Notes: generated by a model not told the origin, from the sequence alone. DNA of 64,000 nt from Elusimicrobiota bacterium (GCA_016714745.1 JADKCG010000013.1:52818-116817); one strand, 5' to 3'; positions 42,586 to 54,400 are shown, counted from the stretch's first letter. Translations and numbers: made by a program.

Positions 42586-44805
42586 TCACGTTTTTAGGGG
42601 GAGAAGGGGCGAAATGTCTTTGGCCGGCATGGGACGGCCAAGGAGGTATCCCTGGGCTTCTTCGACCCCCTGATCTCTCAGGAACGCCAACTGTTCTTCG
42701 GTTTCGACTCCCTCCGCGACCACCGAGAGGCCAAGACTGTGGGCGATGCCGATGATGGCGTTGGTAATGGCGGTGTTGTCTTTCACTTTCGGAACGCCCT
42801 GCACAAAGCCTCGATCGATTTTCAGTGTGTTCAAGGGGAAAAGGCGAAGGCAACTGAGAGACGAATACCCCACGCCGAAATCGTCGATTGAAATGTGAAC
42901 ACCCATTTCGCGCAACGAGCGCAAAACCTTAACGGATTGGTCCACGTCGTGCATCGCCGCTCCTTCCGTAATTTCCAGTTCGAGGCCAAACCCGTAGGCC
43001 GAAATCTTGGTGAGGGCCGTCCCGAACTGGGTGAGTACGTTGTGTTGCTGGAATTGACGAGGGGAAACGTTGATCGCGATCCCCACAGGGCCCCGCCCCG
43101 CGTCGTGCCATGCGCGGGCCTGTTCGCACACGGCGTTGATGACCCACTCCCCGACGTTCAGGATCAATCCCGTTTCCTCGGCGATGGGGATGAACTCCAA
43201 GGGGGAGACCATTCCCCGTTGGGGATGGTTCCACCGGATCAAGGCTTCCAATCGAATGAGGCGGGCGGTCGGGATGTTGAAGATGGGTTGGTAGAACAGT
43301 TCCAATTCGCCCCGCTCGGCGGCTCGGCGGAGTTCGGTTTCTATGCGAAGTTTAGAGACCAGGCGTGAATAGTTTTCACGACTGAACAATTCCTGGCAAT
43401 TTTTTCCCGCCTGTTTGGCTCTCTGCATGGCGCTCTCGGCTTCGTTCAACAGCGTTTCCGCGCTGGAAGAATCCGGGTTGTTCAGCGTGATGCCCAGGCT
43501 GGCGGTCACGGTGATCTCTTCGGGGCCCACGTCGCAGGGGGAGGCAATCAACTCACGCATGCGATCGGCAAAGACCACCGCGGCGCGATCGTTGGGAATT
43601 CCGTCAAGCAAGATGGCGAATTCGTCGTCACCCAACCGGGCCACGGTGTCGCCCACGCGGGCGAACGAACGCAAGCGGGCCCCCACCGCTTCCAGCAATC
43701 GGTTGGCGGGTTCATGGCCCACCCGTTCGTTCACGGAGCTGAACCGGTCCAGATCGATGTAAATGACGGAGATCAGGTATCCCGGTTGACGTTTGACGCG
43801 ATCGAGCACGTTGGTGAGTCGGTCCATAAAGAGGCTTCGGTTGGCCAGCCCGGTCACCTTGTCGTGGAACCCTTCGTGGCGGAGGCGTTCTTCCGCTTCT
43901 TTGCGCGGCGTGATATCCGTTTGGGACCCCACGATGCGATACGCAGTGCCGGCGGCGTCCCGGACAGCGATGCCGCGGGTTTCCACCCAGCGGAAACTGT
44001 TGTCCCGGTGTCGGATACGGTATTCGATCTCCAAAGTGTCTTTTCCTATTTCGCCCAAATGAGTGAAGGCCTGTTTGACCAATTCCACGTCGTCCGGATG
44101 GATGCGTTCCCACCACGCATTGGGGTGGTTTTCGATTTCACCATCGGTATGGCCTAAAAGGCTTTTCCATCGGGGAGAAAAGTAAATGCGGTTGCTGGGG
44201 AGGTTCCAATCCCAAAGGCCATCGTTGGCGGCGCGGGCGGCGAGAGCGTATCTTTCTTCGGAGGCCTTAAGCGCTTCGAGCGCGACTTTCCGAGCCGTGA
44301 TGTCCCGCACAAGGACGAGGGTCTGGTTGTTGTCGGTGGGCCGCAGACGCGCTTCGTAGAAGGCCAATCTCCCCGCCACCATGAAGGCGAATTCCAAGGT
44401 GGCGGTGGTCTGGGTATTTCGCGCGCGCTCCAGGCCATCTTGGAATCGACGTCCGATCTCGGTATTGGGGAACTCCGCGAGGGTTTTCCCTTGCCAATAT
44501 CCCACGGGACGACCCATTTCCTCCAGCGCGGCTCCGTTCGCTTCGGCAATCTCCCCCCGGGGAGAGACCACAAAAAAAATATCGGGGAACGTTTCAAAGA
44601 TCGCCTGAATATGGGAATTCCGCTTGGTGATTTCACGTGCGTTGAAATCGGCGGTTCGCTCCAGTTGTTCCCTTTTGCTTTCCTCCTGCCAAAGCGTCTC
44701 GTTGACCGTTCGAACAAAGTTTCGCCACAAAACGCCAACGGTGCCCTTCCGTTCCCGGAGAAGTTTTTTGTGTTGAAGTTTCAGCAGGTCATGAAGTTTG
44801 GCCAC
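42586..44805 (-). CDS. PAS-PAS-GGDEF-EAL c-di-GMP signalling protein
   Basis: 739 residues, no membrane helix. Two PAS domains (about 60-170 and 185-300, the second with the PAC pattern FRWVETRGIAV), a GGDEF domain whose motif is degenerate (LGDDEFAIL, GDDEF), and an EAL domain with a nearly complete catalytic set: LEALIRW, INVSPRQF, LELEITE, DDFGVGYSSL (usually DDFGTG), LKIDRGFV, AEGVET, QGYLLGRPM. Predicted cytoplasmic phosphodiesterase whose GGDEF half is regulatory. Start ATG 44805. Confidence 0.93.
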   Translation of the reverse strand: MAKLHDLLKLQHKKLLRERKGTVGVLWRNFVRTVNETLWQEESKREQLERTADFNAREITKRNSHIQAIFETFPDIFFVVSPRGEIAEANGAALEEMGRPVGYWQGKTLAEFPNTEIGRRFQDGLERARNTQTTATLEFAFMVAGRLAFYEARLRPTDNNQTLVLVRDITARKVALEALKASEERYALAARAANDGLWDWNLPSNRIYFSPRWKSLLGHTDGEIENHPNAWWERIHPDDVELVKQAFTHLGEIGKDTLEIEYRIRHRDNSFRWVETRGIAVRDAAGTAYRIVGSQTDITPRKEAEERLRHEGFHDKVTGLANRSLFMDRLTNVLDRVKRQPGYLISVIYIDLDRFSSVNERVGHEPANRLLEAVGARLRSFARVGDTVARLGDDEFAILLDGIPNDRAAVVFADRMRELIASPCDVGPEEITVTASLGITLNNPDSSSAETLLNEAESAMQRAKQAGKNCQELFSRENYSRLVSKLRIETELRRAAERGELELFYQPIFNIPTARLIRLEALIRWNHPQRGMVSPLEFIPIAEETGLILNVGEWVINAVCEQARAWHDAGRGPVGIAINVSPRQFQQHNVLTQFGTALTKISAYGFGLELEITEGAAMHDVDQSVKVLRSLREMGVHISIDDFGVGYSSLSCLRLFPLNTLKIDRGFVQGVPKVKDNTAITNAIIGIAHSLGLSVVAEGVETEEQLAFLRDQGVEEAQGYLLGRPMPAKDISPLLPLKT

Positions 44806-44923
44806 GTCTATCCCATCCCGTGTTGTTTGACCCGGGCGTGATTCCCACCGGGGCCGGAACGTTCTGTACTCTATTTAACCCCAATTCGAAACAAAATCAA
44901 GGGGAGAAAATGAGAGAGCCCTC

Positions 44924-45067
44924 ATGCGAATTGCCCTCCTCCAAACCAATCCACAGATAGGTCCCCCGGTAGAAAACCGAGAGCGAGCCCGCTCGCTGTT
45001 AGACCCGCCCCGGGCCGACCTTGTACAAAAGATAGGAAGCTCTCAGGTTCTTCACCCGGCCCTTTGA
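44924..45067 (+). pseudogene. N-terminal remnant of a nitrilase / NadE amidase-like gene
   Basis: 47 codons beginning MRIALLQTNPQIGPPVENRE and reaching PRADLV, a pattern of carbon-nitrogen hydrolases and of the amidase domain of glutamine-dependent NAD synthetase; then it ends at a stop without the catalytic residues. Probably the leftover of a deletion. The 400-base region between 44806 and 45212 otherwise holds only the cysH leader. Confidence 0.45.
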
Positions 45068-45174
45068 CAAGAGGAGCGGTCTCCTGTGGGTTTCCGGGGG
45101 GGGGCCGTTATAAACAGAGGCGAGCGTGCGAGAGACCCGGCCGCGAGGGGGCCGTATTTTGTAAAATTTGGCAG

Positions 45175-45216
45175 ATGAATTTGACGGACATCCCCATAAC
45201 AAAAGGATCGACATGA
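45175..45216 (+). other. Possible 13-residue leader peptide of cysH
   Basis: ATG at 45175 gives MNLTDIPITKGST and stops at TGA overlapping the cysH ATG (ATGA). A TAAAAT -10-like box (45162-45167) lies just upstream. Could be a translationally coupled leader; no ribosome-binding site before it. Confidence 0.3.
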
Positions 45217-45968
45217 ATGTCACGCCTGAGGTGATCGAGGAACTCGGTTCGTTGACGGATCCCGCTGTCCTTTTAAAAACCTTGCAGGAACGCTTTGGCG
45301 GCCGCCTGGCTATTGGGACTGCGGGACAACTGACGGAATCGGTCCTTGTGGCGCTCTGTGTGGAAGCGGGGTTTAAGCCCCGGGTTTTTACCGTCGATAC
45401 CGAACGGCTTTTCCCGGAAACCTTGGACCACTTTGCTCAATTGGAAAAAAATTACGGGTTGACCATCGAGCGGTTTCACCCGGACCCAAAGGCGGTGGCC
45501 TCTATGGTCTCGGACCACGGAGAATTTTTGTTTTTCGATTCTAAAGAAAAACAAGAACTCTGTTGTCGCGTGCGAAAGGTGTTTCCGAACGAGCGCGCTT
45601 TGCGGGGCTTGGATGTCTGGGTGACCGGACTGCGGTCAGACCAATCCCCTTCCCGACAGAGGACCCCCCGATTGGAAATGATCATGCGTGAAGAGGACGG
45701 GAAAAAACGCTCGATCCTTAAAGTCTCTCCGTTAGCGGACTGGACCGAATCCCGGGTGTGGGATTATGTTCGGACCCACGCCGTTCCTGTGAATGAACTC
45801 ATGGCGAAAAAAAATCCCGGGGGATGGCGATACGAATCTCTGGGATGCGTTATTTGCACGACGCCGATCGGGCCCAACGAACCTCGGCGTGCCGGACGGT
45901 GGCGATGGTTTAACCAGGACGTCTTGAAGGAGTGTGGCCTGCACCTTCCGCCTCCCCCCCATGGGTGA
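45213..45968 (+). CDS. cysH: Assimilatory adenylyl-sulfate (APS) reductase, Fe-S type
   Basis: Reduces activated sulfate to sulfite using thioredoxin. 251 residues. VFTVDTERLFPETLD, the first cysteine pair in KQELCCRVRKV, the second in SLGCVICTTP, and the catalytic ECGLH near the C-terminus. The CC...CxxC set is the [4Fe-4S] signature of APS reductases rather than PAPS reductases. Start 45213 follows AAAGGA. It overlaps cysQ by eight bases, which fits: CysQ removes the PAP/PAPS by-products. Confidence 0.93.
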   Translation: MNVTPEVIEELGSLTDPAVLLKTLQERFGGRLAIGTAGQLTESVLVALCVEAGFKPRVFTVDTERLFPETLDHFAQLEKNYGLTIERFHPDPKAVASMVSDHGEFLFFDSKEKQELCCRVRKVFPNERALRGLDVWVTGLRSDQSPSRQRTPRLEMIMREEDGKKRSILKVSPLADWTESRVWDYVRTHAVPVNELMAKKNPGGWRYESLGCVICTTPIGPNEPRRAGRWRWFNQDVLKECGLHLPPPPHG

Positions 45969-46774
45969 TCCCAGCCCGTTGCTCGACGCGGCCCGAACGG
46001 TGGCGCTGGAAGCCGGTCGTCGGGTTATGGAACTGTTGCGTTTTCCCATCGAAACTTCCCTCAAAGCCGATCATTCCCTCGTGACCAACGCCGACCACGA
46101 CGCGAACGCGATTATCTGTGGGGGCCTTCGACGCCAATTTCCGGACCACGGTATTTTAAGCGAAGAAACCGGATGGGAGGGGCCGTCGACGCCAGAATAC
46201 GTATGGCTCATTGATCCCATCGACGGCACGCGGGCCTTTGTGAAGGGGTTTGCCGGGTTCAGCGTGATGGTGGGCCTCTTGCGCGAGGGGAAACCTCACG
46301 CGGGTGTGGTCTACGATCCTTGGGCGCAGACCCTTTTTGAGGCGGAACGTGGGCAGGGGGCTTTCTTGGTGGGTCCCACTCGGCGAGTTCCGCTTCGAGT
46401 CTCGAAACATTCGGATTGGTTAGCCATGTCGGTGATCACTTCCAAGGGATTTCCTTCGGACGTTCAGCGGGGATTTGAACAAAAATGCGGATCGAGGTTT
46501 CTCGACCCGATCAACAGCGTCGGGGTCAAGGTGGGCTATTTTGGTCCGCCAATTGGCCGACATTTACCTCAACCATCATCCCGTGCATCTCTGGGACACC
46601 TGTGCGCCGTTGCTCATTTTGGAGGAGGCCGGTGGCCGGATGACGCACTGGGACGGGACTCCGTTGACCTATCCCCTGAAAGATGATTTTTCCCATCCGC
46701 AAGGGACAATCGCCACGAACGGGTCCTGTCACGCGGACGTTGTTAAAATTCTGGGAGAGTTAATGACTCCATGA
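45961..46774 (+). CDS. cysQ: 3'(2'),5'-bisphosphate nucleotidase CysQ, one frameshift
   Basis: Inositol-monophosphatase superfamily. First frame: SLVTNADHDANAII, GILSEETG, catalytic WLIDPIDGTRAF; the second frame holds YLVRQLADIYL and WDTCAPLLILEEAGG. Deleting one T in the TTTT at about 46540-46543 joins them. About 270 residues. The ATG overlaps the cysH stop and the gene overlaps the next ATG by four bases. Confidence 0.9.
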
Positions 46775-47391
46775 GAGCGAAACCTCTGGATTTACGGCGG
46801 TTGTCGGAACAGGAACTGGTGTTGATATTGGCTCACACCGACGAAGATTTTCGCCGCGCGGCGTTTCAGGAACTGGGGGCGCGGGGTGAAAAAAGAGGCT
46901 GGGAAGCCTACGGGCTTCTCACCCGAGATCCCGAATTGGCCCGGTTGTTCGTCTCGCCCAAGGATCCCTTTGACGCGGTGGGTGTGATGGTGACCGCCGA
47001 GACTTACGGACGGGTTCGTGCGGCCTGGCCGGACGTGCCAGAACAGAACCGGGAGGACGGGGGCAAGGAACTCACCATCGATTTTCGCAATCTCCGCCTG
47101 GATGTTATGACTCTGGGCCCCGCGACCTGGCCTTTGGAAGGAGAAACCCCAAAAGCGCGGGAAGGGCTGGGAGAGGTGGAATTTCGTGTCTCCGATGTGG
47201 CGATCTTTGCCGCGCGCGTTGAAAACTTGGAAGACGATCTGCGGGGAAGATTGACTCTTCTCGCGTCCACTGACCCAGAGCCGCAAACCCCACCGACCCC
47301 TTCCCCCACCGCCAAAAGCCGTTTCCTCCTCGCCCAAGTCCCCACCCCCCGCGGTGTCCGCACCGTCCTCGTGCAACTGATTCAAGCGTAA
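46771..47391 (+). CDS. Conserved-looking hypothetical protein in the cysH operon
   Basis: 206 residues, no signal peptide or membrane helix. N-terminal helical part (LSEQELVLILAHTDEDFRRA), a middle part with FGAVGVMV-like text (DPFDAVGVMVTAETYGRV) and a Pro-rich linker before RFLLAQVPTPRGVRTVLVQL. I do not recognise a family. The four-base overlap with cysQ indicates co-expression. Confidence 0.7.
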   Translation: MRAKPLDLRRLSEQELVLILAHTDEDFRRAAFQELGARGEKRGWEAYGLLTRDPELARLFVSPKDPFDAVGVMVTAETYGRVRAAWPDVPEQNREDGGKELTIDFRNLRLDVMTLGPATWPLEGETPKAREGLGEVEFRVSDVAIFAARVENLEDDLRGRLTLLASTDPEPQTPPTPSPTAKSRFLLAQVPTPRGVRTVLVQLIQA

Positions 47392-47424
47392 AAACCCCTC
47401 CACTCCAGCATCCCCCCCCCATTT

Positions 47425-47669
47425 CACAGCTGTCCGGTTAAACGTCGACGGAAACCCGCACTCTTCCCGTCATTCCGGCATGGTGTTGGCCGGCCCGTCG
47501 CAGAGCGACGTGCACCTGGTCCCTCTCAGAGCGAGTGACACCTGGGGCGCCAGAGGCGCGGATGCGGGACACCAGAGGTGGTGATGCGGAATCCAGAATT
47601 AAAACTGGATTCCCGACAAAATCGTTCGGGAATGACGAATGTAATGCATTTATTCCCCGGACAGCTGTG
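47425..47669. mobile_element. Nested inverted-repeat element (non-coding)
   Basis: Outer perfect 13-base inverted repeats CACAGCTGTCCGG (47425-47437) and CCGGACAGCTGTG (47657-47669). Inside is a second pair, CGTCATTCCGG (47468-47478) and GGGAATGACGA (47628-47638), and an inner hairpin GGAATCCAG/CTGGATTCC (47588-47612). The GTCATTCC...GGAATGAC type is a widespread intergenic repeat. No coding capacity. The following 47670-47840 is AT-rich with direct repeats of GTTACATTT and no gene. Confidence 0.65.
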
Positions 47670-47840
47670 TCCCTATTTTCTGTTACTGGTTTGTTACATT
47701 TGTTTATGAGAAATTTACAAATAGGTTACATTTTATTTACAACTTCTTAAGGGTTTCATAAGACTTCTGTGGTTTAATTCTCTCACTGCGCGGATCTGTG
47801 TTGAGTGGGGGGCAGGGAGCACCGTGGAAAGGGAGGAGTT

Positions 47841-48380
47841 ATGGCATGGGAAAACAGAACCGAAATTAAATTTGATTTCCAAGTGATCAAAGCGCAGTTT
47901 CGGAGATTCAGGGCCGTGTGTGGGTTGGGGGTGGTGTTCTCAACTTTGTTTATGAGCGAACCGGTGCGTGGAGAAGTGCCCAACGGACGGTGGGCGGCGG
48001 TGGCGGCATTCGGAGGGGCGGGTGTCCGTTTCACTCCCACCCCGCGGGTCAGCCTCGAAAGCCGAGTCTTATATGGCGATGGCGTGGGAGTGAGCGTGCG
48101 CGGGGGCATGCAGTGGGATAAAGAAGGGTGGAAAATCCGGCCGTTGGCGGGACTGGAGGCGAGCGTGTTAGCGCCGTTCCATGGCAAGGGCGAGCGGGGG
48201 GAATCTTTGGTTCTTTACATGGGCGGAGAAATACGACTGGCGCGGCCATTGACGTTTCAAATGGATATCGGGCCAGCGCTGTTGCGGCTCCACGACGAGA
48301 ATTCAAAGAAAGAAGAATGGGAATACCAAAACGTTTTGAACGTTTCATTGAATTACTATTTCGGCAAGCGGGTTCGTTAG
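47841..48380 (+). CDS. Predicted secreted beta-rich (outer-membrane-like) protein
   Basis: 179 residues; start at 47841 preceded by GGGAGGAG. A hydrophobic segment (VCGLGVVFSTLFMSEPVRG) may be a signal peptide. The rest alternates as in small outer-membrane barrels (SLESRVLYGDGVGVSVRGGM, LVLYMGGEIRLARPLTFQMD) and ends VLNVSLNYYFGKRVR. Family not recognised. It is 46 bases upstream of the giant subtilase gene. Confidence 0.6.
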   Translation: MAWENRTEIKFDFQVIKAQFRRFRAVCGLGVVFSTLFMSEPVRGEVPNGRWAAVAAFGGAGVRFTPTPRVSLESRVLYGDGVGVSVRGGMQWDKEGWKIRPLAGLEASVLAPFHGKGERGESLVLYMGGEIRLARPLTFQMDIGPALLRLHDENSKKEEWEYQNVLNVSLNYYFGKRVR

Positions 48381-48426
48381 AATGGGCGGGGGAAAGGTCA
48401 TACACATAAGAATGGGGGAGGGGATT

Positions 48427-51400
48427 ATGTTAGAGCGAATCCTTCGACAGGCATTGGCTGTGGCGGTGAGCGTCAGTTTGATTTCCAGTCAATCTATGGG
48501 CGGGTGGGATGTGGGGGTCATGCGTGCGGCCAAAAGAGCTGCGGGCAATCAACCCGACCCGGCGGAATCTCACGCGCAGCAGAACACTCCCCCGACCATT
48601 TCAAAAATCGCCGATCGCATCATTGCCAAAAATGGCGTAGCGACCGCTACGTTCTTGGTCAACGACCCGGAAACTCCTGGAGTTGCCTTGGTCGTTAGTG
48701 CGTCCAGCGATAATTCGGATTTATTACCCAAGGACCATCTTGTGGTGACGACAGACGGAGGAGCGCGAACGCTCACCGCCACTCCGATGGCGGACAAGGA
48801 GGGAACCGCGACGATCACCGTTACCGTAACGGATGCCGGAGGAGTGAAGGCAACCACAAATTTTAAGCTGACGGTCAAGGCAGAGCTTCCCTATATTCCC
48901 GGCGAAATGTTGGTGACTTATCGGAAGGGCGCCTCTGCCAGCGCACCGTCGTCTCTGTCGTCTTCACCGGGTGCTGGGAAAAGCCAACCCTCTGCGCAGA
49001 CAGCTCACTTAACTCAGAGCATCTTTCAACCCCTACTTCAGAAACGGAAATCCCAAGGACCCTCGGCCTTACGGGTTGGGGCGCCGCGATTGAATGAGCC
49101 CTCGCGTGTCCCTCCTGGAGGGGAAGATCTGTCAGCAAAAAGCTTAGACAGCCTTCAGCGAACGTACGTCATGAAGTTTGACCCCGGCCAGGACATTCAA
49201 AACATCAAAGAGATCTTGAAGAGGGATCCCACTGTAGAGAGTGTGCAGGAGAACAAGACATACACAATAAATAGCGTGAATGACCCCTTGATGGTTGGTT
49301 CCCACCTGTGGGGACTGACCAAGATTTATGCCCAAGAGGCCTGGGATAATTCTCCGAAAGGGGAAGATGTTGTCGTGGCTGTGTTGGACACGGGGATCGA
49401 TAGCACCCACCCGGATTTGGCGGCCAACGTATGGACGAATTCGAATGAGATCCCCAATAATGGGATAGACGATGATGGCAACGGTTACGTTGATGATGTC
49501 CACGGTTGGAATTTTGCTGAAAATAACAACAAGCCCGTTGATGGACATTACCATGGGACGCACGTCTCAGGGACCATTGCCGCGTTGGGAAATAACGGTA
49601 GGGGTATTGTTGGAGTCGCCTACAAAGCCAAAATCATGCCTTTAAAAGGACTGGATGACACTGGGACTGGATCTGATATAAGTATGATTAATGGGTTGGT
49701 CTATGCCGCGGACAACGGGGCGGCTGTCATCAACAACAGTTGGGGGGCGCCAGGTTCCTGAGCTTGATGAGTCAGGGGTGGATTCACTTCATCAGGCAAT
49801 AAGATATGCGTATGGGAAGGGCCTTGTAGTTGTTGCGGCCGCAGGGAACGTTAATGCTCCTGTGGAAGGTCAAGTCCCCGCAAGGTGGGCCGAGGTGATT
49901 GCTGTGGGAGCAACGGACGCGAATGATGAGAGAGCGAATTTTTCGAACTTCGGTGGAAAAATTTCTGTTGCGGCCCCTGGGGTGGACATCCTTTCGACAG
50001 TGCCGGATAACGATTACCAGAAAATAAATGGAACCAGTATGGCGTGTCCCCATGTTGCCGGGGTGGCGGCGCTCCTATTGAGTACATTCTCGACAATGAC
50101 CAATGAGGAGATCCGGGCAGTGATTGAATCCTCTGCCGATCCCATTGGCCCAGGCGGGATGGGCCACGGACGCATCAATGCCAAACGGGCTGTGATGAAT
50201 TACGATGAAAAAATTAGACCGACTATCCCAAGTCGCCTGGACATGGTTGCGGATTCGGCCGCTCAACTCAGTTTAACATGGGAGGGATCAAAAGATGCCT
50301 CCGGCATATCGACCTATCTTCTTGACCTGTCTACAAACACTTTATTTACCACTTACGTCTCGAACTATAAACAAAGCCCCATTCGACTGGGGACAACATT
50401 TGAGATCACTAATCTTGATCCTGGTCAAAGATACTATGCTCGGCTGCGCGCCATGGACAGTGTTGGGAACATTTCCGACTTCAGTTCCACGGTTTCTGCC
50501 ACAACCTTGGCCGATCCGATCCCTCCATCGCCTCCGACGAGAGTTCAAATGTTTGACAGTGTGGGGGATTCCATAAGTGTAAGCTGGTCAGCATCAAGAG
50601 ATAATGTGCGAATCAAGGGGTATTATTTAGACCTTTCAACCATCCAGGATTTCTCCTCTTACGTCGCGGGGTATGAGCATATGGCGGTGGGCGATCACAC
50701 GAGTCAAGTCTTAAAGAATCTACAACCAACAACGAAATACTATGCCCGCGTTCGGGCAATTGATCCGTCCGGGAACATGTCCGGTTACAGCAGCACGGTA
50801 TCGGCGAACACGCTAGAACTTGACACCACGGCTCCGATGTCGCCAAGCAACGTTATAATGGGAATCATTGATCCCGCGCTCAATACGTTGGAATTAAGTT
50901 GGTTGGGCGCGGTGGATAATGTGGGAATCAAAGGGTACTATTGTGACCTTTCAACTGACTCCAGTTTCTCGTCTTTTGTTTTGGGTTACAATCGGTTTTA
51001 TGTGGCGGCCGGGGACGATCCCGTCCTCACGATCAATCACCTTCTTGGGGACACAAAATATTACGCCCGGGTCATGGCCAAGGATGTCTCGGGGAACTCA
51101 TCCACCTACAGCCCCACCGTCATGGCGAGTACCCCAGGGCCCGACACACTAAAATCAATCGTTTTGTTGCCACCCAGGATTATTCAAAAAGGAAGTGGTG
51201 AAGCATTGTATTATAAGTGGTTTCCCATAAAAGGAAATGTGGAGATTACGGGGTATCTCATGGACCTTTCAACTGACCCCAACTTTTCCTCATATATCCC
51301 AGGTTTCGAAAACCGAAACATTATGTTCTGGTATGATTCTATCACAAACAGTTACTATACGAGAGTAAATGGGCTTGGTGAGACTCCAACGTATTACGCT

Positions 51401-54400
51401 CGTTTTCGGTCGTACGATGCGGCAGGCCACATTTCTCAATACAGTCAGACCTACAGCACAAGGGCAAACGATCCGTCTTCTCAAGCGCTCACTCCTCCCA
51501 TGAACCCAAAACTTACGGTGAATTCCTCAACGGAGCTGAATTTTGACTGGGAAGTTTCAGGAAATGGCGTGTATCCACAATACCATGTGGACGTTTCCAC
51601 TTATTCGGACTTCTCTTTGCTCATTGCGGGTTATGAGGGGTTGGTTCCGGAAACGACTCAAATCATCACGAACCTTCAACCGAAAACCAGGTATTACGCT
51701 CGCGTGAATGCAACGGATAAGGACGCTCCCCCCTCTGCCTTCACTCCCACGGTATCGGCAGTGACCTCCGCTGATGTCATCGCCCCACTGGCGCCAAGAA
51801 CTTTAAGTTTAAGTGAGTTCGGTGAGACGGATCCATTCACGTGGCAGCCCATCTATGGCGGATTGCGCTTTGTCTGGTCAGAGTCGACAGACAATGCAGG
51901 AGTCAAAGGGTATGTCATCGACGTGTCAACCAGCCCGCTTTTCTCATCATTTGTTGAGGGGTATAAAAATCGAGAAATTGGCGACCTCGACAAGGAGTTG
52001 GTAATGCGAGGTTTTGAGAGCACGACAATGTATTACGCCCGCGTTCGGGCGTACGATGCCGCGGGCAATGTGTCCGAGAACAGTCGGATCGTAAACTCAA
52101 AACCGTATCATGAGGACGTTCTCCCGCCATCCACCCCGACGAACCCTAAACTCACGATGGTGTCTTCCTATCCCACAGAGCTCAAGTTCGATTGGAATAT
52201 CTCAGTGGATGATACGGATGAAAATTTGTCTTATCTGCTGGAAGTTTCCACAACGGCCACCTTTTCTCCTTCTGTTAAAATATCCACGCATGAGAATACA
52301 TACATGATCACGGACCTGCTGCCCTCAACCCGATATTACGCTCGAGTCTTGGCAACAGATGGGTTTGGTCACAGGTCCGCAAACAGTGGTGTGGTTTCGG
52401 CCATGACCGCTTCCGATACAATGGCTCCGAATATTCCGATCATCATCGATTCGCAGAAGTTGGACAACGGGTTAATGATGAGCTGGGTCTCATCTCCAGA
52501 CAATGTGGGAGTCAAGGGGTACCTCTTGGATCTTTCAACCGATGGAGGATTCTCAGCTTTTGTGCCAGGGAACGTGAACCGAGATATCGGAGATGCGGGG
52601 AGGATCGGGACAAGGAATTCGTTGACAATATCAGAGGGGCTTAATCTCGCACCAAAATATTTCGCCAGACTTCGGGCCTATGATGCGGCGGGAAATATTT
52701 CCGCTCACAGCAAGACTTTCTCGTTCACAGTGAATACGCAAACAAACGTCAACGCTCCTGCGCCGACCCCACCTGCCAACCCAAAACTAACCGTGATTTC
52801 CGGGAGGAACCTTAACTTGACCTGGGAGGCCTCGGTGGTTGCGTGGGGTCATCCGAGCTATTTTGTAGACGTTTCCACCCATTCAACCTTTTCGTCTTTT
52901 GTTTCGGGATATAATCGTAACCCCGTGCCCCGCCCCTGGTGGTATGGCACGTCCCGAGACACCCCAACCCATCAATCAATCACCAATCTCCAGCCCGCAA
53001 CATTATATTACGCCCGGGTCATTGCCATGGACGCGGACGGAAAAAGTTCTTTCAGTCGCACGGTTTCTGCATTTACCGCTGAGGCTGATACAATCGTGCC
53101 GACCGCGCCGACAGATTTAAAATTGAGTATGCTTCCCCCGGCAATAGGGACCATGGTCCTGACCTGGACCTCGTCGACGGACAATGTGGGAGTTGCGGGA
53201 TATGGCTTGGATGTGTCCACGACCTCCAGTTTTTCTGTCTATTGGAACTCGGCTGGATCCGTAAAAAAAAATCTGGACATCAAAGACCCGGGTCGAAAAG
53301 GGTCTGAGAATAGCTTCATTATAGATAACGTTGATGTCCCTTTCACGTATTTTGTTCGACTTCGGGCGTATGATGCGATGGGCAACATTTCCGTTGATAG
53401 TCAAACTGTCAGTTCAAAAGCCTACGCGCCCGACATTCAAGCACCGACCCGGCCCACCCAACCAACCCTCACCGTGATTTCCTCCACCGCGTTAAGATTG
53501 GACTGGGTGGCGTCGACTGATGACCAGGGAGAACCGCACTACATAGTGGACGTTTCTGAACGATCAAACTTCTTTTCTTATGTGGCCGGTTACAAACATG
53601 TGTTTGTGGGCACCGGCACAAGTTTATCCATAACGAATCTCCAAGAGGGGAAAAGATATTACGCCCGCGTGAGGGCCACGGATCTGCCAGGGAACGAATC
53701 GCCCTCCAGTGCCACGGTTTCGGTAATGACTCCAGCGCCTCATGATTTCTCCGCTCCGACGACGCCAACGAACCTCACGATGGGGTTGTTGCCCCCCCAA
53801 GAGGGGTCAATGATTTTGACATGGTCGCCATCGACGGATAATGTGGAAGTTAAGGGGTATTCCCTGGACCTTTCAACCAACGCGAGTTTCTCGTCCTTTG
53901 TGGTGGGGTACGAGAACCGAGACCTGGGGATTTCCAATCGGTACGCCATCCAGGGACTCAATGTCACTGATATTGTCGGAAATGCTCAGACGTATTACGC
54001 TCGACTTCGGGCCTATGATGCGGCGGGGAATAAGTCCAGTGTTAGCAATACCGTCAGCTCTAAGGCCTTTACATCTGATACTCAAGAGCCGACTCCGCCG
54101 ACGAATCCGACACTCACGGCGATTTCTATCACGGAGCTCAATTTAGATTGGGTGGCCTCCACGGATGACCGTGGTGTTATGTCTTATCGTGTGGACATAT
54201 CCACCGCAAACAACTTCTCTTCTTTTGTCGTGGGATACGAACGTTTGCCAGTAAGTTTCAGCGCGCGGCCGTCCATCACACACCTGCAGCCTGCCACAAA
54301 ATATTTCGCGCGCATTCGGGCGGTGGATTACTCCGGGAACGAATCGGAGAACAGCACTACTGTCTCCGCGATGACCCTTGCGCCTCCCGATCTGGCAGCG

